20,626 nt of DNA from a virus. Both the position numbers and the translations under genes were made by a program. Below the pieces are notes generated by a model that saw only the letters and a list, made by a program, of their open reading frames with translations, searched no databases and had not been told where the DNA came from. This document shows positions 1-6,737 of the stretch, one piece after another (the first letter of the stretch is position 1; each line of letters starts with the position of its first letter). Where the stretch lies: positions 1-20,626 of the IMG/VR virus record IMGVR_UViG_3300049893_002560. One strand, written 5' to 3'.

Positions 1-200
1 GTGCGTTATATGCGCCTGTTAAATTTTTTGCTCTGCTTACGGCAGTCGCCTTTCGGGTAGCTCTATCCTGTACTTCTATCCCTGTCGAAACCAAGCACCC
101 CCAAAACACTACGATACATCAAGTGGAGGTGAGGGGAGTCGAACCCCTGTCCAAGAAAAGTTTCTATTCAAGCAATCTACTACCATCCTACACTACTATT
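1..200 (-). ncRNA. ssrA: Circularly permuted tmRNA (partial at the window edge)
   Basis: tmRNA frees stalled ribosomes and tags unfinished proteins. On the minus strand, bases 148-132 form a perfect T arm (AGGGG stem, loop TTCGACT), followed by the acceptor 3' strand CACCTCC (131-125) and discriminator A at 124. CCA is not fully encoded. After a 21-base intervening segment (123-103) comes the matching acceptor 5' strand GGGGGTG (102-96), which pairs over 7 bp with one G-U. Next is the tmRNA hallmark TTCGACAGG, then an A-rich stretch leading to a likely resume codon GCA at 13-11. The tag would begin A-Y-N-A and runs off the window. The 3' half therefore precedes the 5' half, as in two-piece tmRNAs of alphaproteobacteria and cyanobacteria. 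The 5' end of the acceptor piece (about 180-200) is a guess. The gene lies 23 bases or more downstream of the nuclease gene and is probably transcribed with it. Confidence 0.9.
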
Positions 201-223
201 TATCATCATCCTACGATACTATT

Positions 224-886
224 TTACTTGTTAAACGCCTCATACAAGTCACGATAATATAACAAACTATTTACATGCTTGTCTCTACGGCTTTCAAACA
301 CTTGCATAAATCCATCTTCCACCACAATGGCAATTACAAGACGATTGATGGGAATTTTTGTTCGTTCCTCGAACATGATGGCATAGGCAGCGGCTTGCAT
401 ATAGTAATGTTGAATATGCTCCTCATCTTTTTCTCGCCGTGCCGTTTTAAAGTCAATGACGCTTAACTTGCCATCAAACTCGGCAATGCAATCCACTCGT
501 CCTGCCAAGCGTAGATGATGTGACCATAACGTGGATTCTTGTGCACGAATGTTATCAATTCTATCCAACACAGGTTGTGCCACTTTGAACATCTCGTAAT
601 CCATCAAAGAGAAATCACCACCAGACAATTCATTCTGAAGATATTTTTCCGCCATGGTGTGAAATCTAGTACCACGAAATGCCGCCTTTCTGGACACACG
701 GTTGGCTTCTTCTTCACCCACACGCTCACGCCATTCCAAGATGCCTTTCTTGGTGTGGGCAGAAAGCACTGTGGTCACGGAGGGATAGAGTTTACCATCT
801 GGTGTATGATATACTCTATTCCCATCCGTGCCTGTTGTGGCTTGTAATTCTTCTATTAATATTGGATTTCTGAGAAATGTTTTCAT
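224..886 (-). CDS. PD-(D/E)XK exonuclease, RecB/MGME1-like
   Basis: Predicted 220-residue single-domain nuclease of the PD-(D/E)XK superfamily, cytoplasmic, probably acting on DNA ends in replication, recombination or degradation of host DNA. An N-terminal Y-P-S-V-T-T-V-L segment (34-41) and a G-T-x-x-H motif (72-76) precede the core: GRVD with Asp132, then V-I-D-F-K-T with Asp145 and Lys147, and a trailing Y-M-Q-A-A-A-Y-A helix with Gln164. This order matches Cas4/RecB and mitochondrial MGME1 nucleases and is common in T4-like phages. A strong sigma70-type promoter (893-921) places the expected transcript start at or next to the ATG. There is no Shine-Dalgarno sequence and no later in-frame ATG before residue 78, so translation may be leaderless. 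Substrate and polarity cannot be read from the sequence. Confidence 0.85.
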   Translation of the reverse strand: MKTFLRNPILIEELQATTGTDGNRVYHTPDGKLYPSVTTVLSAHTKKGILEWRERVGEEEANRVSRKAAFRGTRFHTMAEKYLQNELSGGDFSLMDYEMFKVAQPVLDRIDNIRAQESTLWSHHLRLAGRVDCIAEFDGKLSVIDFKTARREKDEEHIQHYYMQAAAYAIMFEERTKIPINRLVIAIVVEDGFMQVFESRRDKHVNSLLYYRDLYEAFNK

Positions 887-892
887 ACTATA

Positions 893-921
893 ATATTAAC
901 ATCACTTTCCACATTTGTCAA
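893..921 (-). promoter_or_regulatory. Sigma70-type promoter for the PD-(D/E)XK nuclease
   Basis: On the minus strand, TTGACA (921-916) and TAATAT (898-893) are separated by exactly 17 bases. The -35 box overlaps the stop codon of the PhoH gene. The start codon at 886 lies 7 bases past the -10 box, about where transcription should begin. Confidence 0.8.
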
Positions 922-1676
922 GAGGCTATCAACATCTCCTCACAAGCCAATCGTGCAATGATGTACTCTTTCACCAATGGTCCTCGAACAATATCTTCCA
1001 CTTCAAATTCCACATGCCGGAATGATGGCATATGATTGGCAATGGCCATGAACTTTTTCAACCCTGATAAATCATTTCGCTTCTGTAAATCGGTTTGTCG
1101 GAAATCACCACAGAAGATGATTTTAGTATTTTGACCTACTCGGGTCATGATGCTGTTCAGTTCCATGTCATTCATGTTCTGGGCCTCGTCCACAATCACA
1201 ATACAATTATCCAAGGTTAATCCTCGAACATAAGAGGTGACCATGAAATGGATAAGGCTTTGTTCCTTCAACTTGTTATAAGCACTTTCTCCAAATCGTG
1301 GAAACAAGTCAGAACAAATTTCTTGGTAGGGTTGTGAATACACTTCCACTTTTTCCTTCTCGTTGCCTGGAAGAAATCCAATGTCTCGGGATGGTACAGC
1401 AGAACGAACAATCACAACTTTTTTATATCCTGAATTTTCTAAAATTTCCTTGAAGGCGCTGTGCATGGCGATATATGTTTTACCTGTGCCTGCCACGCCA
1501 TGGCACAGAATGGCTTTATGTCCTTTTCGATAGTAATTGAAAAAATTTTCCTGATTTTCTGTTAGGGCCCAAATTTCTTTTAAATCTGCGAGTTTGATTT
1601 TGTGTTTGGATTCTTGTTCCTCTTGGACAATGTAAGTTTGTGAAGTAACCAATTTCAGGCGCTTTTTGCGTGACAT
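918..1676 (-). CDS. phoH: PhoH-like P-loop ATPase
   Basis: 252-residue PhoH-family NTPase. Walker A is G-V-A-G-T-G-K-T (60-67). Walker B is I-V-I-V-D-E-A-Q-N (159-167), followed by the family's sensor-like I-I-F-C-G-D-F-R-Q-T-D. The fold matches the helicase-like ATPase half of bacterial PhoH, without its PIN or KH domains. It is one of the commonest auxiliary genes of marine myophages. Its role is unsettled; RNA or phosphate-stress functions are proposed for the family, and nothing here decides between them. The start has only a weak ribosome site (GCGAG). The gene follows a terminator at 1700-1737 and no clear sigma70 promoter lies between, so it may depend on read-through or on a promoter type I do not recognise. 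Its last bases form the -35 box of the next gene. Confidence 0.93.
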   Translation of the reverse strand: MSRKKRLKLVTSQTYIVQEEQESKHKIKLADLKEIWALTENQENFFNYYRKGHKAILCHGVAGTGKTYIAMHSAFKEILENSGYKKVVIVRSAVPSRDIGFLPGNEKEKVEVYSQPYQEICSDLFPRFGESAYNKLKEQSLIHFMVTSYVRGLTLDNCIVIVDEAQNMNDMELNSIMTRVGQNTKIIFCGDFRQTDLQKRNDLSGLKKFMAIANHMPSFRHVEFEVEDIVRGPLVKEYIIARLACEEMLIAS

Positions 1677-1699
1677 AAAACACTCGCTAGGTTGAAGGT

Positions 1700-1737
1700 A
1701 AAAAAATCCCGGCGGGCAATTGCCCTACCGGGATTGA
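1700..1737 (-). terminator. Rho-independent terminator after the FmdB-like gene
   Basis: On the minus strand an 8-bp outer stem (AATCCCGG with CCGGGATT) and a 4-bp inner stem (GGGC-AATT-GCCC) are followed by a run of six to seven T. It lies 20 bases after the stop codon of the zinc-ribbon gene and closes the ligase transcription unit. Confidence 0.88.
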
Positions 1738-1754
1738 TTATGGACGGAGAGTCC

Positions 1755-2021
1755 TTAGATGTAACTGCTGTTGTTTTTAAGTGTGGAGCCTGGAGTTTTA
1801 TCATGTATCTTTTGTAAGACCTCTTTGAATCCATTGTCAGGTCGTCGAATACCAAGACGAACAGGGTCACCGAGAGTAGGGGCAGTCATGATTACCTTTT
1901 TGACTGCAACTTCACCGCAGTTAGTACATGGTTCCTCCTCTGGCACGTACATGGAAGAGATACTTACATTTCTTGTGAAATAATGCTCACACTTTTCACA
2001 GCGATATTCATATGTTGGCAT
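1755..2021 (-). CDS. FmdB-like zinc ribbon protein
   Basis: 88-residue small protein beginning M-P-T-Y-E-Y-R-C-E-K-C, the hallmark start of the FmdB/CxxC_CxxC_SSSS zinc ribbon family. A second pair, C-T-N-C, follows near residue 34, so four cysteines can bind one zinc. The tail is low-complexity and polar. I chose the ATG at 2021 and not one 57 bases upstream because the family always starts at MPTYEY and the upstream stretch overlaps another gene. It begins 8 bases after the stop of the 59-residue gene and ends just before a terminator, so it is the last gene of the ligase unit. FmdB-like proteins are proposed regulators, but the biochemical role of phage copies is unknown. Confidence 0.85.
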   Translation of the reverse strand: MPTYEYRCEKCEHYFTRNVSISSMYVPEEEPCTNCGEVAVKKVIMTAPTLGDPVRLGIRRPDNGFKEVLQKIHDKTPGSTLKNNSSYI

Positions 2022-2029
2022 ATTTTTAT

Positions 2030-2209
2030 TTATCTTTCGTAGTTTTCTGCGACACGTTGCATTGTGTCTCGTACCCATTGAAGAAGTAGTACAGCAGACT
2101 CGTTTCCACGTACTAATCGTTCAATATTGTCTAGTTCTTCGTCCATGTCCGTGACAAAATACCTGATTCTATCATCTACTTCTTGAAAATACTCATCATG
2201 CTTGGTCAT
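2030..2209 (-). CDS. Small acidic hypothetical protein, 59 residues
   Basis: Unrecognised 59-residue protein starting M-T-K-H-D-E-Y-F. It is rich in Asp and Glu, apparently mostly helical, and has no cysteines or membrane segment. The excellent ribosome site TAGGAGG just before the ATG supports it as a real gene. It begins 8 bases after the ligase stop codon and ends 8 bases before the zinc-ribbon start, so the three are co-transcribed. The helical, charged make-up could suit a protein-binding adaptor, but no function can be assigned. Confidence 0.75.
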   Translation of the reverse strand: MTKHDEYFQEVDDRIRYFVTDMDEELDNIERLVRGNESAVLLLQWVRDTMQRVAENYER

Positions 2210-2217
2210 ACTCCCTC

Positions 2218-3504
2218 CTACTTGATGGAAGATAAAGAATCGGCCACATCCTTATCCTCACGAAGTTCAATGAACACAGGAAGAAATAAACTGAACTCAC
2301 CAGTCTTTTTATCCTGAATTTTTGCATTATATTTCACAGCAACAATTTTTCCTACCGTGTTGTTCATGGTGTATTTATCACGTTGTTCATCAGTGAAACC
2401 AGAACCCACATTCACTTTCACTAGTTTATCTGAGGATTCCAACACCAAGGCACCCAACTTGCCTACATTCTTACCAGTGCCTTCTTGCCAATCCACACAC
2501 AGCAAGTCACACTCCAATTCTCCCTTGAACTTCACCTGATGCTTCACTCGCTTATCTTCCCAGCCTTTAGTGATGTCCTTGAGAATGATGCCTTCTTCAC
2601 CCTTGGAGAAATATTCCTCGAACAAATGATGGGCCTCATCCTCAGAGGCCACTTCAATGTTTTCAATCAATGATAGTCGCTCAGGCATTTCCAGGTCTTC
2701 AAGCATCTGGAAACGCATTTCATATGGCATCTTGGATTCTCCATCCTTGAAGTGTTGTAGCATGATGATGTCCCAAACCACAGCCTCCACCATGCTAGCT
2801 TCTTTATCAGAGATGGTGCCCTTCACCGCCTTGTTCAAAATACCATTACCCTTCTGACGATTCATGATGGAACCATTCTTTTCTCGAACAATCAATTCAC
2901 CATCAAACACCACAGGCAGCTCACCTGCCAGTGAGAGAAATTCTTGTTCAAGATTTCCCAACAAATCAATGCTCTTACCATTGCGGGAACGGAAATCCAC
3001 CTTGCCATTCTGCACAATGGCGTTGAACCGCATCCCATCCAACTTCAATTGGACATAGGCAGGATAGGTCATCTTGTTCATAATCTTTTCATCAAAGCCA
3101 GATGCTAACATCACGGGATAAGTGGGAATTAAATCAGGCCAAATCTTGTTCACCGTGGCTTCAGACACACCACACTTCAAATCCTTTTCAATGATGCGTT
3201 CAATCACCTTGGCTTTTTCAGCAGGCAAATTAGACAACACATTTTTCAAATGTCCAATGGCAGCATTACCGGTTATTGTCCTACTAGACAACAGATGCAG
3301 CTGATTCAATGATTCTTCTATTCCAATATCAGTATTACCAATTTGCTCATATTGAGGAATTTTACGAATGTAGAATTGTGTATACGGGTCAAGAGCAAGA
3401 AACAACACACGCTTCAATGTTTCATCGGCGTGATGCTTCTTTAAGATGGCTTCTTTTTCTAAACGACTACTGGTGTTTGCCAATTCAAGAAAAATTGATT
3501 CCAT
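2218..3504 (-). CDS. ATP-dependent DNA ligase
   Basis: 428-residue ligase that seals nicks during phage replication and repair using ATP. Residues 1-140 form an N-terminal helical domain like that of T4 gp30. The nucleotidyltransferase motifs are in order: motif I K-L-D-G-M-R with adenylated Lys154, motif III V-F-D-G-E-L-I (199-205), motif IV E-E-G-I-I-L-K-D (303-310), and motif V V-K-F-K (324-327). An OB-fold region follows. The length is slightly below T4 gp30 (487 residues). The start at 3504 has a strong AGGAGG site. It is the first gene of its unit, driven by the promoter at 3526-3554. Confidence 0.95.
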   Translation of the reverse strand: MESIFLELANTSSRLEKEAILKKHHADETLKRVLFLALDPYTQFYIRKIPQYEQIGNTDIGIEESLNQLHLLSSRTITGNAAIGHLKNVLSNLPAEKAKVIERIIEKDLKCGVSEATVNKIWPDLIPTYPVMLASGFDEKIMNKMTYPAYVQLKLDGMRFNAIVQNGKVDFRSRNGKSIDLLGNLEQEFLSLAGELPVVFDGELIVREKNGSIMNRQKGNGILNKAVKGTISDKEASMVEAVVWDIIMLQHFKDGESKMPYEMRFQMLEDLEMPERLSLIENIEVASEDEAHHLFEEYFSKGEEGIILKDITKGWEDKRVKHQVKFKGELECDLLCVDWQEGTGKNVGKLGALVLESSDKLVKVNVGSGFTDEQRDKYTMNNTVGKIVAVKYNAKIQDKKTGEFSLFLPVFIELREDKDVADSLSSIK

Positions 3505-3525
3505 GTTTCCTCCTGGTTATGTTGT

Positions 3526-3554
3526 AATATAACAAAATCCCCCACTTTTGTCAA
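3526..3554 (-). promoter_or_regulatory. Sigma70-type promoter for the ligase operon
   Basis: On the minus strand, TTGACA (3554-3549), a 17-base spacer and TATATT (3531-3526): near-consensus. The -35 box lies inside the loop of the upstream terminator hairpin (3534-3565). Confidence 0.85.
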
Positions 3555-3565
3555 GTAGGGGATGT
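3534..3565 (-). terminator. Terminator after GMP reductase, fused to the ligase promoter
   Basis: On the minus strand, ATCCCC (3563-3558) pairs with GGGGAT (3542-3537). An inner ACTT/AAGT pair extends the stem after one mismatch, and TTTTG follows. It lies 18 bases past the GMP reductase stop codon. Its loop carries the TTGACA box of the next promoter. Confidence 0.78.
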
Positions 3566-3582
3566 TGTTTGGTGAAATTGTC

Positions 3583-4602
3583 TTAACGAATGGTGTAATT
3601 TTCCAAACTAGTGTTCAATTGTCGGTTCACCTGAATGAATTGTGCCTTGTCCTTCATTTCTGAAACATTTTTTGCATCAATGTAGGCACACGTTGAACGA
3701 ATTCCACCTAAAATGTCAGCAATAGTGTGTTCCACCAAGCCCTTGTAAGGAATTTGCACCACTCGTCCCTCGGAAGCTCGATAATTTTTCACCTGGTTGT
3801 GTTTTTTCTGAGCTGCATGACTACTCATCCCATAAAAAGTGACTTTTCCATCGTGAATTTCTTGTTCCGACTCATCATGACCAGCAAAAATACTGCCTGC
3901 CATCACCATTTCTGCACCTGCAGCCAAGGCCTTTGAGAAATCTCCGGGAAAAACACATCCTCCATCACTTTGCACACCACCTCCAACCGCTTTTGCGGCT
4001 GGAACGCACTCTTGCAAGGCGGAAAATTGAGGATATCCCACACCTGCCACACGCCGAGTGGTACATACCGCGCCGGTTCCAATGCCAACCCGTGCCATAT
4101 CGGCACCTCGAAGTAAAATATTTTCAACTGCTTCGGGTGTCACCACGGTTCCTGCCATGATGAAGGCATCAGGAATGGCATCTCGCACTTCAGCAATGAA
4201 GGAATAGAAGGGATTCATGTACCCATTTGCCACATCAATGACAATTTTAGGTGTAAAATTATCTACTCTATCCTTCCAAACACGAACAATGTCTTGAGCT
4301 TTGATGAGCTCTTCACGATTCATGCCTATTGTGATGAAAGCATGACTTACATCCTTCTGTTCCACCCATTCAGCCAAGGCATGATGTTTGGTAATGGCTG
4401 TGAAGGCGCCGAATTTCTTCAAGGCATGATGCATACTGAAGGTTCCAACACCATCCATGTTGGCAGCAATGATGGGTGCTCCATGAATTTTTGCACCCCA
4501 CTTGCCTTGTATTGTTGTTTCCACTTCCACTTGACTACGAGAAGTGATTTGAGAAAATCTTGGAACAATCAATACATCATTGAAATCCAGCTTTATCATC
4601 AT
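3583..4602 (-). CDS. guaC: GMP reductase (IMPDH/GMPR family)
   Basis: 339-residue TIM-barrel enzyme that reductively deaminates GMP to IMP with NADPH. The active-site loop reads G-I-G-T-G-A-V-C-T-T-R with catalytic Cys180. It continues R-R-V-A-G-V-G-Y-P-Q and the S-D-G-G-C phosphate loop (212-216), then the C-terminal D-I-L-G-G-I-R-S segment. Length and these blocks fit E. coli GuaC (347 residues) and not IMP dehydrogenase, which is longer and carries CBS domains. The start follows the DsbA-like stop codon directly (TGATATG), so the two are co-transcribed; a second ATG in the next codon is equally possible. It is the last gene before a terminator. GMP reductase is an unusual phage enzyme; with the PurA-like synthetase at 7254-8276 it suggests guanine-to-adenine conversion. 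Confidence 0.93.
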   Translation of the reverse strand: MMIKLDFNDVLIVPRFSQITSRSQVEVETTIQGKWGAKIHGAPIIAANMDGVGTFSMHHALKKFGAFTAITKHHALAEWVEQKDVSHAFITIGMNREELIKAQDIVRVWKDRVDNFTPKIVIDVANGYMNPFYSFIAEVRDAIPDAFIMAGTVVTPEAVENILLRGADMARVGIGTGAVCTTRRVAGVGYPQFSALQECVPAAKAVGGGVQSDGGCVFPGDFSKALAAGAEMVMAGSIFAGHDESEQEIHDGKVTFYGMSSHAAQKKHNQVKNYRASEGRVVQIPYKGLVEHTIADILGGIRSTCAYIDAKNVSEMKDKAQFIQVNRQLNTSLENYTIR

Positions 4603-4603
4603 A

Positions 4604-4864
4604 TCAAGATACCTTCTTGGTCACCGTTTCATAAAGTGTTTCAAAATCCTTGTGAAGCTCAACTTCCTCGCTGAAGTTGCCCTTGTGATAGGTGCGAGCC
4701 AACTTGTTCAACACCTTTCTATTCAATTGAAGGTCATCACAAATATCACTTTTCACATTCTTCATCAAATCACGTTCTGCTTCCACTCTGGCCATGCTCG
4801 CAGAAATTTCCTTCAAGGCATCAAGGAGCTTTAACTTGTCGGCTGGTGTCGTAGGTAATGTCAT
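4604..4864 (-). CDS. DsbA-like late-transcription DNA-binding protein
   Basis: 86-residue protein resembling T4 DsbA, a double-stranded DNA-binding protein that stimulates late transcription. The C-terminal half matches best: a L-N-K-L-A-x-x-Y-H-K motif followed by an acidic helix with L-Y-E-T-V. This parallels the F-N-R-L-L-A-L-Y-H-K and E-L-Y-D-T-V of T4 DsbA as I recall it. The ATG at 4864 is preferred because GGAGAA lies 9 bases upstream; the longer reading frame would add 22 residues without a ribosome site. The first 44 bases overlap the end of the amidase gene. If correct, a T4-type late promoter system (octamer TATAAATA, see 16184-16191) should operate in this phage. Confidence 0.7.
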   Translation of the reverse strand: MTLPTTPADKLKLLDALKEISASMARVEAERDLMKNVKSDICDDLQLNRKVLNKLARTYHKGNFSEEVELHKDFETLYETVTKKVS

Positions 4865-5354
4865 TGTATATTCTCCATAACTGAAAATGTTCACCTGGGT
4901 CTTTCTTTCGTGTTTTCGGATAGGCAACATCTGAATGACCCAGAATTGGTTTGTCTTTGCTATCCGGATATCTAAAGTTAATATAATTCACTAATATTTT
5001 CAAGGCCTGATATTGCTCTTCCGTGTATGGTAAAAAGTTTGTCCCTTGTAAGCATACACCGATGCTGAAAATATTCCAATCGCTTATTCCATTCCATTTC
5101 GAAACTCCTGCGTGTAACGCCTTCTGTGTCAAATCTTTCCATTGATGTATTTCTCCTGTTCGAGAAATGAAATAATGATAGGACAATCTTCTTCTTTTCA
5201 AGATGGCGCGTGTTGCCGTGGCACTTAAACTGGCGCCATCATTGTGTATTACAATGTAATTTCTTGTAGTATCTCTGAGTGTTTTACCCGGCAAGAAATT
5301 CTTTACTACCAGCGGAGCTTGTAGTTGTAGTGCGAGTGCTAATGTTGTCAGCAT
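4821..5354 (-). CDS. N-acetylmuramoyl-L-alanine amidase (endolysin)
   Basis: 177-residue Amidase_2-type zinc hydrolase that cleaves the bond between MurNAc and the stem peptide, likely the phage lysin. Zinc ligands are visible as His37 (Y-I-V-I-H-N-D-G), His140 (L-G-H-S-D-V-A) and Asp152 (K-K-D-P-G), as in AmpD; H-A-G at 81-83 is also typical. I chose ATG 5354 because AAGGAGGAG lies just upstream; the frame is open 24 bases further. Residues 1-17 are hydrophobic (L-T-T-L-A-L-A-L) and could be a weak signal or signal-anchor sequence, so export independent of a holin is possible. The gene overlaps pspC by 71 bases and dsbA by 44. Confidence 0.9.
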   Translation of the reverse strand: MLTTLALALQLQAPLVVKNFLPGKTLRDTTRNYIVIHNDGASLSATATRAILKRRRLSYHYFISRTGEIHQWKDLTQKALHAGVSKWNGISDWNIFSIGVCLQGTNFLPYTEEQYQALKILVNYINFRYPDSKDKPILGHSDVAYPKTRKKDPGEHFQLWRIYNDITYDTSRQVKAP

Positions 5355-5541
5355 GGATCTCCTCCTTGTCTGGTACAATGAACCATGCTATAACATATCC
5401 AATCACGGCAGGCACTGGTGTCCAAATCATCAGAAACCATGCAAACCGTATCAAGGTCACATCTACATTCCACATCTCACTTAATCCTGCGCAAATCCCA
5501 CCCAACTTTCCCTTCTTGATATTACGATACCATTTTGTCAT
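5284..5541 (-). CDS. PspC-domain membrane protein
   Basis: 85-residue protein with an N-terminal PspC domain: the K-x-G-K-L-G-G-I-C-A-G-L-S segment, then V-D-V-T-L-I-R and a hydrophobic helix of about 25 residues ending A-W-F-I-V-P. The tail is polar and Thr/Ser-rich. Host PspC proteins sense envelope stress at the inner membrane. The phage copy may act during lysis or envelope damage, because it lies between uvsE and the amidase and overlaps both genes. The start at 5541 has GAGAGGAA upstream. Family assignment is confident; role is inference. Confidence 0.85.
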   Translation of the reverse strand: MTKWYRNIKKGKLGGICAGLSEMWNVDVTLIRFAWFLMIWTPVPAVIGYVIAWFIVPDKEEIHADNISTRTTTTSSAGSKEFLAG

Positions 5542-6433
5542 GTCTATTCCTCTCGTATAGTGTCCAGGCCAGTTCCTTTGCTTTCGTTTCCAAGTCAACG
5601 TCAATATTTAGTCCGTAATCATCCAATGTCAATAGAGCATAATCGGAATGTGCTCGGGGATTACCTTGAACACTTTCATTCAAGTTTTTGCTTTCACTGT
5701 AATGAAACAATGGCTTGTAATCCCAGGTCTCAGATGCCATGATAGCAGCTTCTTTGCTTGACAATCCATCAGGATGAAATGTGTGATGAAAATAATCAAA
5801 CGTGATGGGTGTGCCAATGGCAGCATAGATATCATATAGTTGCTTTACTGAATAGGCGTTTGCCTTGTCATCATTTTCCACCACCAACCTAGCCTTGGTT
5901 GATGCGTTCAACATTTCAAAGCGTTCCATGAAACGATTTGTGGTTTCATCGCTTCTGTTCATCCCAACATGAATATTGAGTGGATAATAATGCGTGGCAG
6001 GCAATCCCATCATGTTCATGATCCAATCATGATGGTTCAAGTCATGTATGGAACGGCGAACCACGATATCCTTTAATGTACCAAGTTTCACAAAATGGTC
6101 GGGATGAAAACTCACCCGTTGTCCAGATTGTTTAATGATTTGACCTGCCAGATGTAGATATTCCAGGATAAGAGAATAATCAGGCAATTGATTCACTTCA
6201 TATTCCGAATTCCAAGGGAAGATGTTGCTGCCAATTCGGAACACGCGTACATTGTTATCCTCGTTCCACTTCAGTATCTTCACCAAATCTGTGGCATTCT
6301 GCAAAGCCAGCAAGGACGTACGCTGCAGCTTCGTGTCCTGCTTGAATGAAGCCTGGCGTAACGTCCTTCCAGTGGTAATCTTTTCTTTGCCTAATGTGAG
6401 ATTGATACAGCAGTACCCAACTTGATGTGGCAT
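5522..6433 (-). CDS. uvsE: UV-damage endonuclease UvsE/UVDE
   Basis: 303-residue TIM-barrel endonuclease that nicks DNA 5' to UV photoproducts to start alternative excision repair. Family landmarks in order: N-terminal V-G-Y-C-C-I-N, F-R-I-G-S-N-I-F-P, S-F-H-P-D-H-F, L-N-I-H-V-G, V-V-E-N-D-D, T-F-D-Y-F-H-H and a H-Y-S-E-S segment. Together these supply the His, Glu and Asp metal ligands. Length is normal. The start has GAGGTG 3 bases upstream and lies 26 bases after a near-consensus promoter (6459-6487). Its last 20 bases overlap pspC. It leads a run uvsE-pspC-amidase-dsbA-guaC that ends at the terminator at 3534-3565. Confidence 0.93.
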   Translation of the reverse strand: MPHQVGYCCINLTLGKEKITTGRTLRQASFKQDTKLQRTSLLALQNATDLVKILKWNEDNNVRVFRIGSNIFPWNSEYEVNQLPDYSLILEYLHLAGQIIKQSGQRVSFHPDHFVKLGTLKDIVVRRSIHDLNHHDWIMNMMGLPATHYYPLNIHVGMNRSDETTNRFMERFEMLNASTKARLVVENDDKANAYSVKQLYDIYAAIGTPITFDYFHHTFHPDGLSSKEAAIMASETWDYKPLFHYSESKNLNESVQGNPRAHSDYALLTLDDYGLNIDVDLETKAKELAWTLYERNRHDKMVS

Positions 6434-6458
6434 AACACCTCACTTGAAGTCATACTGA

Positions 6459-6487
6459 AATATAATACATTTCCCACAAAAAGTCAA
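6459..6487 (-). promoter_or_regulatory. Sigma70-type promoter for the uvsE-guaC run
   Basis: On the minus strand, TTGACT (6487-6482), a 17-base spacer and TATATT (6464-6459). The -35 box begins 4 bases after the stop codon of the upstream 38-residue gene. Confidence 0.82.
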
Positions 6488-6490
6488 GCC

Positions 6491-6607
6491 CTACTTTTTC
6501 TTAACCTTCTTTGGCTTATAAGTGGACTTCACACGAACCTTTTTGCTGGTACCATTTTTCTTGGTAATTTTCCGAGTGTGTTCCTTGATGTAGCTAAACA
6601 TTCCCAT
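6491..6607 (-). CDS. Tiny lysine-rich protein, 38 residues
   Basis: 38-residue, strongly basic peptide starting M-G-M-F-S-Y-I-K-E-H and ending K-P-K-K-V-K-K-K. About a third of residues are Lys or Arg, so nucleic-acid binding is the simplest reading. The ribosome site GGAGAAAG lies inside the end of the preceding basic gene, whose stop codon is 2 bases upstream, which indicates translational coupling. Not recognised; a role in DNA condensation or host interference is speculation. Confidence 0.65.
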   Translation of the reverse strand: MGMFSYIKEHTRKITKKNGTSKKVRVKSTYKPKKVKKK

Positions 6608-6609
6608 TA

Positions 6610-6699
6610 TTACTTTCTCCTATTTCTACGGGTTTTACGCTTCTTACTTCCTACCTTTCTGCGTCCTTTTCTGGGACGATTCTTATGCGGATGTGGCAT
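6610..6699 (-). CDS. Tiny arginine/lysine-rich protein, 29 residues
   Basis: 29-residue peptide M-P-H-P-H-K-N-R-P-R-K-G followed by an almost unbroken Arg/Lys tail. More than half of the residues are basic. Despite its size it has a textbook ribosome site (AAGGAG, 6 bases before the ATG) and is coupled to the next basic gene. It lies 38 bases after the 92-residue gene, probably on the same transcript. The composition resembles protamine-like or ribosomal-protein-tail sequences. No homologue recognised. Confidence 0.65.
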   Translation of the reverse strand: MPHPHKNRPRKGRRKVGSKKRKTRRNRRK

Positions 6700-6737
6700 A
6701 TCTTACTCCTTGACGTTCTGCTTGTTCTTTAAGTGCT

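Noticed and set aside
124-148. T arm at 124-148 as part of an ordinary tRNA
   Set aside because: No D or anticodon arm is found upstream; the partner acceptor strand and TTCGACAGG lie downstream, as in a permuted tmRNA.
2026-2033. GATAAATA before the zinc-ribbon gene as a late promoter
   Set aside because: One mismatch to the octamer, and too close to the start codon to be useful.
2022-2078. N-terminal extension of the FmdB-like protein
   Set aside because: It would overlap the 59-residue gene and precede the invariant MPTYEY start of the family.
4294-4674. Plus-strand open frame of 126 codons
   Set aside because: Antisense to the strongly recognisable GMP reductase gene and across its start.
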